64,000 bases of DNA, from contig CM035806.1 of assembly GCA_020466095.1 (NCBI GenBank), forward strand, positions 139,374,934 through 139,438,933. Direction: 5' to 3'. The stretch's first letter is position 1. Each line of letters starts with the position of its first letter. Shown one piece after another: positions 12,285 to 22,835 of the stretch. The notes under the pieces were generated by a model that saw only the letters and a program-made list of their open reading frames with translations, was not told the origin of the DNA and made no database searches. This DNA is from Chlorops oryzae (taxonomy: Eukaryota > Arthropoda > Insecta > Diptera > Chloropidae). The translations under genes were made by a program, and so were the position numbers.

Positions 12285-12490
12285 TCTTTAACAAGGGGAC
12301 ATATCTTGAGACACCCTACTTAACCTCGTGTTCCACTAGCAGGACATAATTCTCTGGGCCATTCTTCATAATTATGCCAAAAAAACCATAGGTCAAATGT
12401 GAGTTTTAATCCTCCGCTTTTGTAAACAAAAGTTTTTCATGCTGTATTCGAATTATGTTATTCGCCATTGTTGGTGGACACATCTCAAAA
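12285..12490. mobile_element. Element A fragment
   Basis: Motifs CCATAGGTCAAATGTGA, CTCCGCTTTTGTAAACAAA, TTTTTCATGCTGTATTCGAA and ATTGTTGGTG occur in the order seen in the 27.9-kb copy. It is followed directly by the minus-strand LINE remnant. A matching right end occurs at about 15.6 kb, so a single copy split by later insertions is possible. Confidence 0.6.
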
Positions 12491-12530
12491 AGCTCTCAAA
12501 ATTCAAGCCATTCAAAAAGATTTATATTTC

Positions 12531-13093
12531 GCTCTCAGGACGTGTCCATACCAGCGTAGCCTTGTTTCCATCAATTTCCCAATAATTGGATCGCAGTTGC
12601 GCATACGAATGTCCACGTTTGTAACATGATCAAGACGACTCAGCCCGGATATTCAGGGAAGCATCTTTGTTTCCATAACACAGAATCTTATTTCTGCTAC
12701 TTACGTTAAAGGTAGATAATCGGAACTGTAAGGAGCCACACGCCTGATGAGTGTGCGTTAAATTTTACATTTTAGGCGGTCGCTTCTCTTTTTATCGCAC
12801 TATAAAACTCCAGTCGTTGAATGCCAATTTAGCCAAGCAGCGTTTACTCTCTCAGTAACTTCACGAGCGGTTGTCCCGTCAGCAGAAAGTGTCGATCCAA
12901 GGCACATAAGTTTTTCGGTCCTTGGTAGGTGAGTGTTATTTATTTTAATGGTTCCTTCTTCGCATGTGTCTCTGTGGTCATAAACCTATTCCGTTTTTCC
13001 GACATTCAAACGCAGTCCAAACCTAGACAAACTATCGTGTTGCAATTAATTTTTATTAGTTAATCTGCATATAGCAGCGTCCAGGGAGGTGTT
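12531..13093 (-). pseudogene. Decayed LINE reverse transcriptase
   Basis: Read on the minus strand, fragments of a non-LTR polymerase appear in order. PPWTLLYAD (about 13061-13090) matches the catalytic YADD box, with the second Asp lost to a stop. It is followed by GLRLNVGKTEYV, GTIKINNTHLPRTEKLMCLG, STLSADGT, VNAAWLNWHSTTGVL, then TRLRWYGHVLR near 12531. Several stops and small indels interrupt the frame, so it is an old copy. The order and spacing match the part of LINE ORF2 from RT motif C to the post-RT region. It lies between the element A fragment and the CACAGAAAAACT-ended element at 13120. Confidence 0.75.
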
Positions 13094-13119
13094 TTTTGTT
13101 TGTTTTAGATCTTCGGTAA

Positions 13120-15445
13120 CACAGAAAAACTGGCTAGGAAATATTTCAATAAATGGCGATTCTTTAACTCGATTCATTGATGTTTTAATTGGCACAATTT
13201 AAAATTTTAAACCAATAACAAAATTCGGGGAAAGCTCGCAATATTAAATTTCAAACAAGCTTTTGTATAGTTTTTTATTTTATTTTATTTTGTTTTTTGG
13301 TTATATAAAACACCAAGGATATTAGAACTCAACAAAACTTTCTTTGATTGTTTTGATATTTTGAACAACGAAGATAGAGTCAAGCCACGTCAAGTGAGCA
13401 CCCTTTTTTCAAAGTAGTGATGAAATAATGTTTTAATATTTTATATTAGTTGTATTTATAACCAAATAGAATTTTGAAAGAGGATTTAAAAAAAAATTAG
13501 TTGTAACAGTACTTTTTTGGCAATAAAACTTTTCATTTTTCTATTAAAAATGTAAATTCCTATATTTTAAAACTGTTGTTGCGTGGAAAGTGTTTGATGC
13601 AACTAATTATAATTTTGCATCCAAGTTGGGAGAAGGTTATTTTTTGAAAATAAAATTACAAAAACAACAACAAATTTTTTTCTTACTTTCTACGAAGCTT
13701 TAAAAAATACAGATCAAAATTTGCAGCTCTTCTGCATAACAAATTTTTTTCATTTATTTTTAATAAATTGCACTCAATATCTCATTTTATGAATCTAAAA
13801 AAAAATTTCACCGATCAGCTGTAGTTTCTATGCAATAAACGTTTTTCGAACCTCTCGCAGTGCTTAACCAGTGCTTAACCATAGCACAGTACTTATAGTT
13901 AAAGCACAATTACAACCACTTGGACCTTTTTGATTTTTTTTTTTTTTTTTCGAATTTTAGCTGCAGGTGTTAAGAATATATCATGTAAGTTTGAAAATGG
14001 GATCTCTATTAGTTTAGGAGGTACAAAGCATTGAACATGCGTACCCAAAAATTTTTCCTCAGTAACAACGAAGCGAGCGCATTATATGCAAGGTTCAAAA
14101 CGGAACGAAAAAGCTGTGCTTGTCAAAAATGCGCTCACTTCGATTTTACTGAGGGAAAATTGTTGGGTACGTATGTTCAATGCTTTGTACCTCCTAAACT
14201 AATAGAGATCCCATTTTCAAACTTACATGATATATTCTTAACACCTGCAGCTAAAATTCGAAAAAAATAAAAAAAAAATTAAAAAGGTCCAAGTGGTTGT
14301 AATTGTGCTTTAACTATAAGTACTGTGCTATTTTAAGCACTGGTTAAGCACTGCGAGAGGTTCGAAAAACGTTTATTGCATAGAAACTACAGCTGATCGG
14401 TGAAATTTTTTTTTAGATTCATAAAATGAGATATTGAGTGCAATTTATTAAAAATAAATGAAAAAAATTTGTTATGCAGAAGAGCTGCAAATTGTGATAT
14501 GTATTTTTTAAAGCTTCGTAGAAAGTAGGAAAAAAATTTGTTGTTTTTTTTGTAATTTTATTTTCAAAAAATAACCTTCTCCCAACTTGGATGCAAAATT
14601 ATATTTAGTTGCATCAAACACTTTCCACGCAACAACAGTTTTAAAATATACCTAGGATTTTACATTTTTAGTAGAAAAATGAAAAGTTTTATTGCCAAAA
14701 AAGTACTGTTACAACTAATTTTTTTTTTATCCTCTTTCAAAATTCTATTTGGTTATAAATACAACTAATATAAAATATTAAAACATTATTTCATCACTAC
14801 TTTGAAAAAAGGGTGCTCACTTGACGTGGCTTGACTCATATTAAGACCCAAAAAAGCTTTGTTTGCGATTTTTGTCATATCAAAAAATGAAAGTATTAGT
14901 GCATATTAATATTTTTCTACAATTCGCATTAGCTTTATGCGGATTTACATACAAGAGGGGAAACATTGTTTATGTTTATGGTGCTATAACGTTATTATGG
15001 AATATGTAGATGAGGCAGTTCCCTCACGTTGTCTCTGGTTTATTTATGCCTTATAGCAAGGTTCAGCTAAAAATATATAAAAAAATTATTTTTTTTTAAT
15101 TTTAAATTCATTAAAAAATCGGTTGCAATTAATGTAGTTATGGATTCTACAAATATTTGTTTAAAATAATTGCTTGACTTATAGTACTTTCGATGGTTGA
15201 CATTGCAAAAAAATATTTAAAAATTGTTGAAATAATACGTTGAGTGATATAACTTTTCATGGTTGATATGTTGATATTACAAATCGGTGGTTGAAAAAGT
15301 TTGTTGAGTGCTAATACTTCGATTAATTGTCCCAAACAAACGAATTGCTTGGGACAACGAAAAGTGTGATATGCTGAGTTTTAACAACGAATTGGTTGTA
15401 TCGATTAAAAAATTGATTATATCAACGTACAAAAGTTTTTCTGTG
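13120..15445. mobile_element. CACAGAAAAACT-ended element carrying a giant palindrome
   Basis: CACAGAAAAACT at 13120 is mirrored by AGTTTTTCTGTG ending at 15445, with TAA on both outer flanks (13117-13119 and 15446-15448) as a possible target duplication. Most of the interior is the 1461-bp palindrome listed separately. No transposase is recognisable. The pairing of these distant ends is inferred from the 12-bp repeat and flanks. Confidence 0.5.
13377..14837. repeat. Near-perfect 1.46-kb palindrome
   Basis: The sequence from GAGTCAAGCCACGTCAAGTG (13377) is mirrored to CACTTGACGTGGCTTGACTC (14837). Arms are about 700 bp and the loop is only about 46 nt (14083-14128), flanked by GAGCGCATT / AATGCGCTC. 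Differences between arms are few and mostly in A/T runs. The + frame 14031-14270 lies across the loop and is an artefact. If transcribed, either strand would give a very long hairpin RNA. Confidence 0.93.
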
Positions 15446-16141
15446 TAATTTATTCCTTAAACAGGAGAGGAGACAACTGATTATTGGTGAATTCCTACTG
15501 TGATTGCAAATTCAAATGAAATTCTGGCCGCAGAATAGACTCGACTTTTGGGATTCGCGCTAAGAAGTTTTATTCTGGGCATTTATTCTCAAAAAAATGA
15601 TCCACCTTAATATGCATATATCTAAAAGATGAAATTAAACCCAAAAAAAAATTTTTTTATTACCTACTTTTTATCGTCCTTAACCCTCTAATGCCACAAT
15701 TTTTTTTTTTCACTGAAAAGTTCAGATAAGACTAATTAAGGGTAGAGAAACATGAATCTGAAATTATAAGGTATAATTTTTTTTTGGTAATTTGTTCGAA
15801 AAAAGTCCGTCTAGAAACGGAGCCAGTAATTAGAAGGTTAATGTCCTACCGGGCAATTTGAAATTGGGACTTGGCTTTTGAAGAATATGTTGTGGTGGTT
15901 TTTCTCCCCCTTATTTTTACGAAATTTTTTTTTGCTTTTTGCGATCCTCTGTCATACGGTACGGCGTATTAATATCGATGCGGTCTTAAGTTGATATGTT
16001 AATAGAATTTGTAATATTGTTAAGTGAAAATTTCGTATCCTTTTGTTCCGTTCGCTTTTAACTCAATGAATTTCGAAAATTGTGTGCACTCGTATTAATT
16101 TTGCAATTATCAAAATTGAATTAATTAAAATTTCGCTGCAG
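15446..16141. other. Intron-like sequence upstream of the CELF-like exon
   Basis: It holds the element A right end at about 15599-15611 and otherwise AT-rich DNA. The last 60 bases (TTAATTAAAATTTCGCTGCAG) form a splice acceptor with a weak polypyrimidine tract, which would suit a regulated exon. Confidence 0.6.
16121..16141 (+). promoter_or_regulatory. Splice acceptor of the CELF-like exon
   Basis: The sequence ends TTTCGCTGCAG, with AG at 16140-16141. The upstream tract is A/T-rich with few C/T runs, so the site is weak by fly standards. Confidence 0.6.
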
Positions 16142-16260
16142 GTTGTGCGTTTTTAACGTACTTTAGTCCGGAGAGCACGACAGCTGCGAATTCTCCGACA
16201 CAAACAACGACGACGACGCCGCGGGCAGCTGTACTGAGCGATAAGCAAGCATTGTCTGGG
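16142..16260 (+). CDS. bru3: Internal exon of a CELF/Bruno-family RNA-binding protein (RRM1 part)
   Basis: It is preceded by CTGCAG and followed by GTAAGT, so both splice sites are consensus. Reading GT then 39 full codons gives CAFLTYFSPEST, a Thr-rich middle (PTQTTTTTPR) and AAVLSDKQALSG. With G from the previous exon this is GCAFLTY, the RNP1 box of CELF RRM1; CAFLTY rather than CCFVTF points to the CELF3-6 / bruno-3 branch. In CELF genes this exon is known to be 83 bp; 119 bp keeps the same phase with 12 codons more. The end aligns with the family's ALHEQKTLPG. CELF proteins regulate splicing and translation by binding GU-rich RNA. No other CELF exon was found in the window, so its introns run beyond or across it. 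The Thr-rich replacement of helix 2 is unusual and may mark an alternative exon. Symbol assigned from family memory, not by search. Confidence 0.62.
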
Positions 16261-16269
16261 GTAAGTTCG
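16261..16269 (+). promoter_or_regulatory. Splice donor of the CELF-like exon
   Basis: TCTGGG|GTAAGTTCG matches the consensus donor at all intronic positions +1 to +6. It directly follows the last Gly codon, giving a phase-0 intron. Confidence 0.65.
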
Positions 16270-16895
16270 ATTTTTCAATTATTCCGTTATACGATATTGC
16301 ATTTTTCGTAGCTTGCTTTTTTGCGTTCTATAAATAATTTTTTCCTGCCATAGCCTGCCTTACTCTGTGCATTTTTTCCCTTTTGTTGTAATGAAAAAAT
16401 GCGTGTTTTTTTGTTTTGTTTTTTGCTGTGTGTTCTGTTGTATGCGAATTTTTATCGACATCATTCTGTTCTGCTGCATGTAAATAATTCCTTAGCATGT
16501 CTCTAGGCGGCTCAGTATTGTCTTTAAGCACACATGTTTTTTTTGTCTTTTTTCAATGCTTTTTGCTTTTTGCTTTTTGCTCAGCCTTGATCTCCTTTGC
16601 AATGATACGTTTCTATAGTTATAATGAGTCCTTTAAGCAGTTGATTTAATGAGTTTATTGCGCGAAAATCCTTTGGTATTTATTTCCGTTTAATGATTGT
16701 GTTTCTGCAGCGCTTAATTAACATGAATACCTATGGAACCCAGACATCGATGCGCCATAATTAATGGTTCACATAATCCACACATACTCATATAGAAATA
16801 TTTGCACACACACATACACACAGAGAGACTCACATATGGCCACATTCGCAGTCACAGTCGCCGTCGCAGTCGCAGTCCCAGACACATACTCATTA
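16270..16895. other. Intron-like sequence downstream of the exon
   Basis: It is T-rich, with TTTTTGC repeats near 16555-16580 and a GTCGCAGTC-type short repeat at 16850-16880. Frames near 16764-17089 run into the palindromic element and are not credible genes. Confidence 0.5.
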
Positions 16896-18429
16896 GGGTG
16901 TCCCAAAAAAAATTTTTTTTTGGAACGTGGTTTTTTCGAAAGCCTATGGGTCAAAGTATTTTTGAGAATTTTTTCAGATTTTTCGTAAAAGGTTTAGAGG
17001 TTGCGCTCAGCGGATTTGCCTCAAGAGCCCCACATTTAAAAATTTTTGGAGATAGCTTCTTCATAAGCAATGCTTTTCAGGATTTTTAGGTATTAGTCGG
17101 TGGAAAAGTATACAATCTTGTTCTCAGTTACATAAACAGCAAAATATACCAAATTTATAGGCTATTTAGGCATCTTTAGTAGACATTTTTACGAACAAAA
17201 TCGGGCGTCAAAAAAAGAAGACCCCAAAATTTCTTAATTTTATATGAAAATGGTTGAAAGTAATGATGCAATTTCTAAAAGTACGAATTCCTTTGTAATT
17301 TATTAAAGGAAATTAGGATTTTACTCTTATAGTTCCAAAGCTATGTCCCGTTATCTTTTCCAAAACATTATAACAAAAACACGTTGCATACTTCCAGGCT
17401 TTCATTTGAAAATTTCATTGCCTATATGATAGCCAATCAATATTAAATAGACTCAAAATGACGAGTTTTCCATGGGCATTGATTTTCGGCTAAATTTCCC
17501 GCCGTGCTAATATCCCTCTTTCTAAAATCTCTTGCTATAAGACGAATTTGCTTTGTCCTTGGCAGCATTAGCGTTGGAGTATTCAGAATCTTAAAAGTTG
17601 TATTTGCGAACCTTAAGCGTTTGAGACACTCCGGAACATACCATTTGAAACTAATTACCCATAAACTTAAAATTAATAAAAATTAAAAAAAAACAGATTA
17701 AAAAGTGATTTAAGTGAGTTATTTATTATTATTTATCCATAATAATAGTTCGAACTTGCCTTTTCTTCACGATCTAGGAAAATATTCAAGGACAAAGCAA
17801 ATTCGTTTTATAGCAAGAGATTTTAGAAAAAGGGAAACATGAAAAACTCGTCATTTTGAGTCTATTTAATATTGATTGGCTATCATATAGGCAATGAAAT
17901 TTTCAAATGAAAGCCTGGAAGTATGCAACGTGTTTTTGTTATAATGTTTTGGAAAAGATAACGGGACATAGCTTTGGAACTATAAGAGTAAAATCCTAAT
18001 TTCCTTTAACAAATTACAAAGGAATTCGTACTCTTTAAAATTGCATCATTTCTTTCAACCATTTTCATCTAAAATTAAGAAATTTTGGGGTCTTCTTTTT
18101 TTGACGCCCGATTTTGTTCGTAAAAATGTCTACTAAAGATGCCTAAATAGCCTATAAATTTGGTATATTTTGCAGTTTATGTAACTGAGAACAAGATTGT
18201 ATACTTTTCCACCGACTAATACCTAAAAATCCTGAAAAGCATTGCTTATGAAGAAGCTATCTACAAAAATTTGGAAATGTGGGGCTTTTGAGGCAAATCC
18301 GCTGAGCGCAGCCTCTAAACCTTTTACGAAAAATCTGAAAAAATTCTCAAAAATACTTTGACCCATAAGCTTTCGGAAACCTTACGTTCTACTATTAAAT
18401 TCGAAAAAAAATTTTTTTTTGGGATACCC
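16896..18429. mobile_element. 1.53-kb palindromic element, TA|GGGTGTCCC ends
   Basis: The ends are GGGTGTCCC (16896) and GGGATACCC (18429), flanked by TA on each side (16894-16895, 18430-18431), the target site of Tc1/mariner-type elements. Inverted arms of about 660 bp (16896-17560, 17778-18429) are nearly identical and enclose a loop of about 215 bp. No transposase is present. A 531-bp relative with the same ends is at 57856-58386. The element starts about 635 bp after the CELF-like exon. Confidence 0.9.
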
Positions 18430-19808
18430 TAATATTCATATTCATATAATATAAATATGTACCAACATAATCGTACTTTCTTATATTAACACGCAGTAAA
18501 TCTGGTTAATTAGTCCCATGCGTATTAAAATGCACGCGTATTTTGACACTTCAATAGTTATACCTCTCGCCGATGATAATCATTTTGACGATGATGATCA
18601 AGGCTAAGACAATGATGAAGGATATTGAAATTGATTTTAAATAATGAAAGTTTTGATAGCGGATAAAAGGAAGAGTTGAGAATTGAATCCTTTGCAAAGA
18701 ATAAATACGAAAAATGGAAACCTGCTGCCTCAAGAGGGTTACGGAAGTCTCTCAACGGAGACGAAAAAGTAAAATCTCATCTTATTTTATCTCATCTCAA
18801 CTCCCTTGAAGCGTATGCAAAAATCTATTATGAAAATTGCTTTTGTTTCTACTTGAAAAGTTTTTCGCTTTTGTTTGCCTTTCACTTTCAATAAACGTTA
18901 ACGTACAATTTGAAGGTATGTATTTGCGTTTGTGTGCATCATCGAGTCGATTGGTGTGAGAACGGAAAACTTTGTTCTGCTCTTAAAATATTTTTTTGCA
19001 GTTTTTGCAACGCTTTTCATTTCTTTTTTCCTTTGGCTTACTAAAAAAAAAAAAACTCAAATTCCTTATCTGGTATTGAGAAAGCACTGCTGATGATTAT
19101 TGATAGTTTTAACCATGGATGTCACGGATGCGGTTGTTCTTATATCCGCGGATTCGGCTACGGATGCGGATATTAAAATAATTTTTGGAAAATAAAACAG
19201 GGAAAAAATCCCTAAATACCTTTTTTGGCTTAGCAGATTTTCAAAAAAAAAAAAAAATCCCTCCAGCATTGATTAGAATTTATTTGCACGGCTCTGAACC
19301 ATTTGTGCTGGATTAAAAGTTTCGAGCATATTCAAAGGGATTTTGAATTTTTTTTTGACTGATTTTTGTTAAAAAATGTGTAGCTTTGAAATGACAAAAC
19401 GGTATTAACCGTGTACAGCTGACTTCGTTGTCTGACAGACCCCACCAAACAGAAAATCTTTCGCCCGTTTTTAAAATCCGAAGTGACGATCCTTGTTGCT
19501 CTCTGAACAAAATGCCTTTTATTTAAATTTTTTTATTCTTTTTTCTCGCTGGAAAACTTTTTGCTCTTATGAGAATTAAAGCCATGAGCACACGCCAGTC
19601 AGCCATTTCAAGGAGAAAATCAGTTTAGAGATGATATGTCTTGTTAGACCCCACATCAATTATAATGCTAGAAATTAGACCACGTCAGCTGCAGAGCTTT
19701 AAGGAGCGCTCAGATGCAGTTCGTGTGCTTGAAGAAGCTGTTTAGATTATGATATGAGCTTGAGAGCTACGGTTATTTATGTATGGCTGTATGTATGTTG
19801 CACTGGAT
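18430..19808. other. Non-coding stretch, no gene seen
   Basis: Near 19110-19175 there are repeated GGATGCGG / CGGATGCGGATA motifs that resemble the GGATA-rich element at 60.3-61.2 kb, perhaps an old fragment. Open frames are short and unrecognised. Confidence 0.5.
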
Positions 19809-20032
19809 GGCACTAAGGCCGTTTACCGGCCCATTGTGATACCACGAGGGAATTTCTTGTGTTGGTGTGAGTGTATGTCTTATTATGTAGTGTGCCCCTA
19901 ACATGCGATTTTTGGAAAACCAGTGCTCGGTTTTGAACATTACACTCAGTTTCGCCTGTGCCGAGAATCGAACCTCGGACCCCGGAATCAAGAGCATATC
20001 ACGCATCCCCTACGCTATACCAAAGCCACGAG
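19809..20032 (-). mobile_element. tRNA-derived SINE, minus strand
   Basis: On the minus strand it starts CTCGTGGCTTTGGTATAGCG, with an A-box-like TATAGCGTAGGGGATGCG, then GGTCCGAGGTTCGATTCTCG, which holds the pol III B box GGTTCGATTC. The body continues through ATCGCATGTTAGGGGCACAC to a 3' part TCACAATGGGCCGGTAAACG. It is about 75-85% alike by eye to 53985-54212 along its full length. A tRNA-like head plus a conserved unrelated body is the SINE layout. Confidence 0.8.
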
Positions 20033-21055
20033 TTATGGGTAAGAAAATCTAAAAATAGGTGAAAAAGGCTTAACATTTTTCAGAGTTTTGAGATTTGTTG
20101 CCTTTTTCTTTTTTGATAAGTTAGTATGTACTAAAATTATTTGTTGGAGTCCAGGGCTAAAATTTTGTCATAGATAAGAAAGAAATATCGAACGCGTTAC
20201 GAGATAGAGCCATATGTAGTTAAGTGAAAAACTTAATTCTCGACATTATGATGAAGAAAACAAGATAACGCCACTTCAGGCCGATGACGAAATAAATCAA
20301 AACTGTTGAAATGTTGTTGTTGTTTTGCATGTTAAATCGGCTTTTTATCTTCGGACGCGAATTTTCGTTCTATTTGAAGGTTAAGACAACATATTTTTGT
20401 ATCCACGTGTAAAGAAATGTTAAAAAAAAAAAAATAGAAAAATATATTTCATTCAAAAAATCAACTGTTTCATTAATAATTTTCCATTCAAAGAGCCCCT
20501 TGCTGGAAACACGCAAGCAATTTTGTATTCTATCGCCAGTTCGCTTTCAGTGCTCTGAGCAGTGGCGGATCCACACAATAAATAATAAAAATTAAAATAA
20601 ATATTAGGATTTTAAGATAAAATGTCGTAGAATAGCATGGGAAACAACAACAATTCCACGCTCTCTTTTATTGGTTTCTTCATTGAGAGAAGGCTTCAAA
20701 ATAGCGGTACCCGAAGTAACGCTATCTTGTTTTCTTGCATCATGATTCTCGACCACACTTTCTGAGATCGATTTAAAATAGAAATTCATACAATTTAACT
20801 AACGCCAGTATAGGGAGTTGCCATACTCACCGAGCACTTTCAGAAACTGCAGTCAAATCTTTGGCAACATTCGATGACCTCAAAAATGTGTCAGAGTGTT
20901 CGTCTTTTTGAACAACCCTGCAGAAAATGCGGGGCAAATTGACCCCTTCGTCACCACTGTCATTCTATAGACATGGTCAACGAGGAGGTCCACAGTTCAA
21001 TTTTCTTAAGCGTTCATGTTATGAATTTGCTGCGCGTAAATAAGAAGGCTCCGTA
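20033..21055. other. Non-coding stretch, no gene seen
   Basis: AT-rich sequence with no recognisable exon, terminal repeat or RNA gene. Confidence 0.5.
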
Positions 21056-21118
21056 GCGTAATGGTTAGCATGTCCGATCAACAACACGAAGGCTCGTGTT
21101 CGAATCCCAGAAGAGAAG
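21056..21118 (+). repeat. tRNA-like pol III promoter segment, + strand
   Basis: TCCGTAGCGTAATGGTTAGC matches a tRNA A-box region, and GTGTTCGAATCCC matches the B box 30 bases later. The acceptor and T stems do not pair well, so it is a tRNA-derived SINE head or pseudo-tRNA, not a working tRNA gene. Confidence 0.6.
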
Positions 21119-21286
21119 AGAGAAAAGTGTCCATTCTGAATTCTCGTGAATGCTTTCATAGTTCGTGCGAAAATTCTCTTGAATTATATTTTCAATAACT
21201 TAATTTTCTTAATTTTTTCTCACAAAAATATCTTTTTAAGCATGTTAAGTACCTTTAATATTATCCACTTACAAAAAAAAAATTCG

Positions 21287-21370
21287 CCACCCGCCCGAGT
21301 GAGATTCGAACACGGGTATTCAGGTCGAAAGGCCAGACTCTTCACACTGAGCCATCCGAGCCCTGTGCGC
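21287..21370 (-). repeat. tRNA-like pol III promoter segment, minus strand
   Basis: The minus strand reads GGCTCGGATGGCTCAGTGTG, an A-box-like start, then CCGTGTTCGAATCTCACTC, a B box. The acceptor stem is not complementary. It faces the + strand copy 170 bp away, so the pair forms a head-to-head arrangement of two different tRNA-like heads. Confidence 0.55.
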
Positions 21371-22686
21371 GGCGCTTTCCATTTACGTAGTATAGCTAAT
21401 GAGCTGCCTCTAGAGCATCACTAGTTCAATCGTCAACTAGTGTCCGCTCGAACATATACTCATACAAAGTGTCAATAGGAGAATACAATGGCACGGGTAC
21501 AGTTGGTCACTTGTACCGGTGACGGAGGAACTAGTGACAGATTGAATCAGTCACTAGTGACAATTACTGCAGGGAAGTAACAAGTTGCGCGAGTGCTGGA
21601 AATACCTCTTGTGACTGATCAACTAAATATTTCATTAAAAATCGGATCCGATTGTGTACCGACTAGTTTGAGCAGTTTGAGCCAGTTGCTTTTGCTTTAA
21701 AAACTGAACTACGCATCGCGGGCTTAAGAATTATTTGTACTGATTCGTAACAATTGGTCGCGATAGTTTTTGCGTTCAATTGTGTCTTGCGAACATTCGA
21801 AGAGCGAAAATTGACATAAAATGTAACAAAACGTTAAAAAAAAAATCTGAAAGGAAAAGCCAATAAAACTACTCAGAAAAGTAAGCACAGTGGCTGCATC
21901 GGGTCTAGGTTTCGTCATAACCTTAAAAGTAGGCTCTAAAACCCCGCTCGAGGATGCTTTTTTCTACGAAGAAAACAATAATAATTTATTACACATTTTG
22001 TCTCTTTCTCTCTGCTTAGAGATTATGTGTTAGTGTGCTTAAATCATTTTCCAATAGTCTACATCATCAATTTCTCTTGAGAACTGTGGCACAATTGCGT
22101 CCGCATGAACTCCGTATCGATGAATGCGGATGCAGATGTTGAAATTCTGACGGAAGCTCCACGTTTAAGAGCACCCTGGTATAAATGATTGATAGGAAGA
22201 ATTGCGCTATAGATTTCTAGTTAAATGGTACTGAGGTTTAGCTTAATAGGCAGATCATTGAATAGATCCCTGAATAGATTCGCGAATATGATGACGAATA
22301 GACAGCGGAACTTACCAATGAATATATGCTGAATATATGTATGAAAATAGATCTCTGAATAAACGGGTGAATAGAGTTCGGATCTGACCGAGACCGATAA
22401 ATTAATCGCCGAATAGAATAATTAACATACCTTTTAATGGACTCCTGACAGCGGGATCTTCCTAAAGATAAATCTATGGTATAGACAGATTTATGACAAA
22501 CCGATTGGTAAGCAGGTGTAAGAGGCAGTTAAAGCAGAAACCCTACCCTAAAAGAGAGCTAAATGGATCAAAATATCAGGATGAATAATTACCTAGATAC
22601 TATATATAGAAATAGGCAAGATGAAAGCCAATTGCGAATAGATTAGTCGAAAGATAAACGAAAAATATTAAAAAGAAAAAACACTA
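21371..22686. other. Non-coding stretch, no gene seen
   Basis: It includes ACTAGTGAC-type short repeats near 21430-21610 (ACTAGTGTCC, ACTAGTGACAG, CACTAGTGACAA) and a run of AATAGA-spaced motifs at about 22240-22410 (for example TGAATAGATCC, CGAATAG). Both look like diverged minisatellite-like sequence. Confidence 0.4.
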
Positions 22687-22835
22687 GGAGTTCCTTCCCT
22701 TAAATGTGTATTTGCCTCGAAGACTTCGAAATCTCGTAAATCAAGAAGGCTTAGAAATTAATGAACGAAGTTTTGTTTGAAGAGTTTTTAATTTTTATGC
22801 TTTTGCGGTCTTTTCACGTTTAAGGGAAGACCCCT
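22687..22835. mobile_element. Element F, short copy: CCCTTAAA-ended fold-back
   Basis: The left TTCCTTCCCTTAAATGTGTA and right CACGTTTAAGGGAAGACCCC are inverted. Internal pieces (CCTCGAAGACTTCGAAATC, AATCAAGAAGGCTTAGAAA) recur in the 28.1-28.8 and 29.0-29.9 kb copies. About 150 bp, no coding capacity. Confidence 0.6.

Noticed and set aside
14031..14270. 79-codon frame with a Cys pair
   Set aside because: It spans the loop of a palindrome; its two halves are reverse complements, so the frame is fortuitous.
21287..21370. Real tRNA gene on the minus strand
   Set aside because: The acceptor stem is not complementary; more likely a SINE head.
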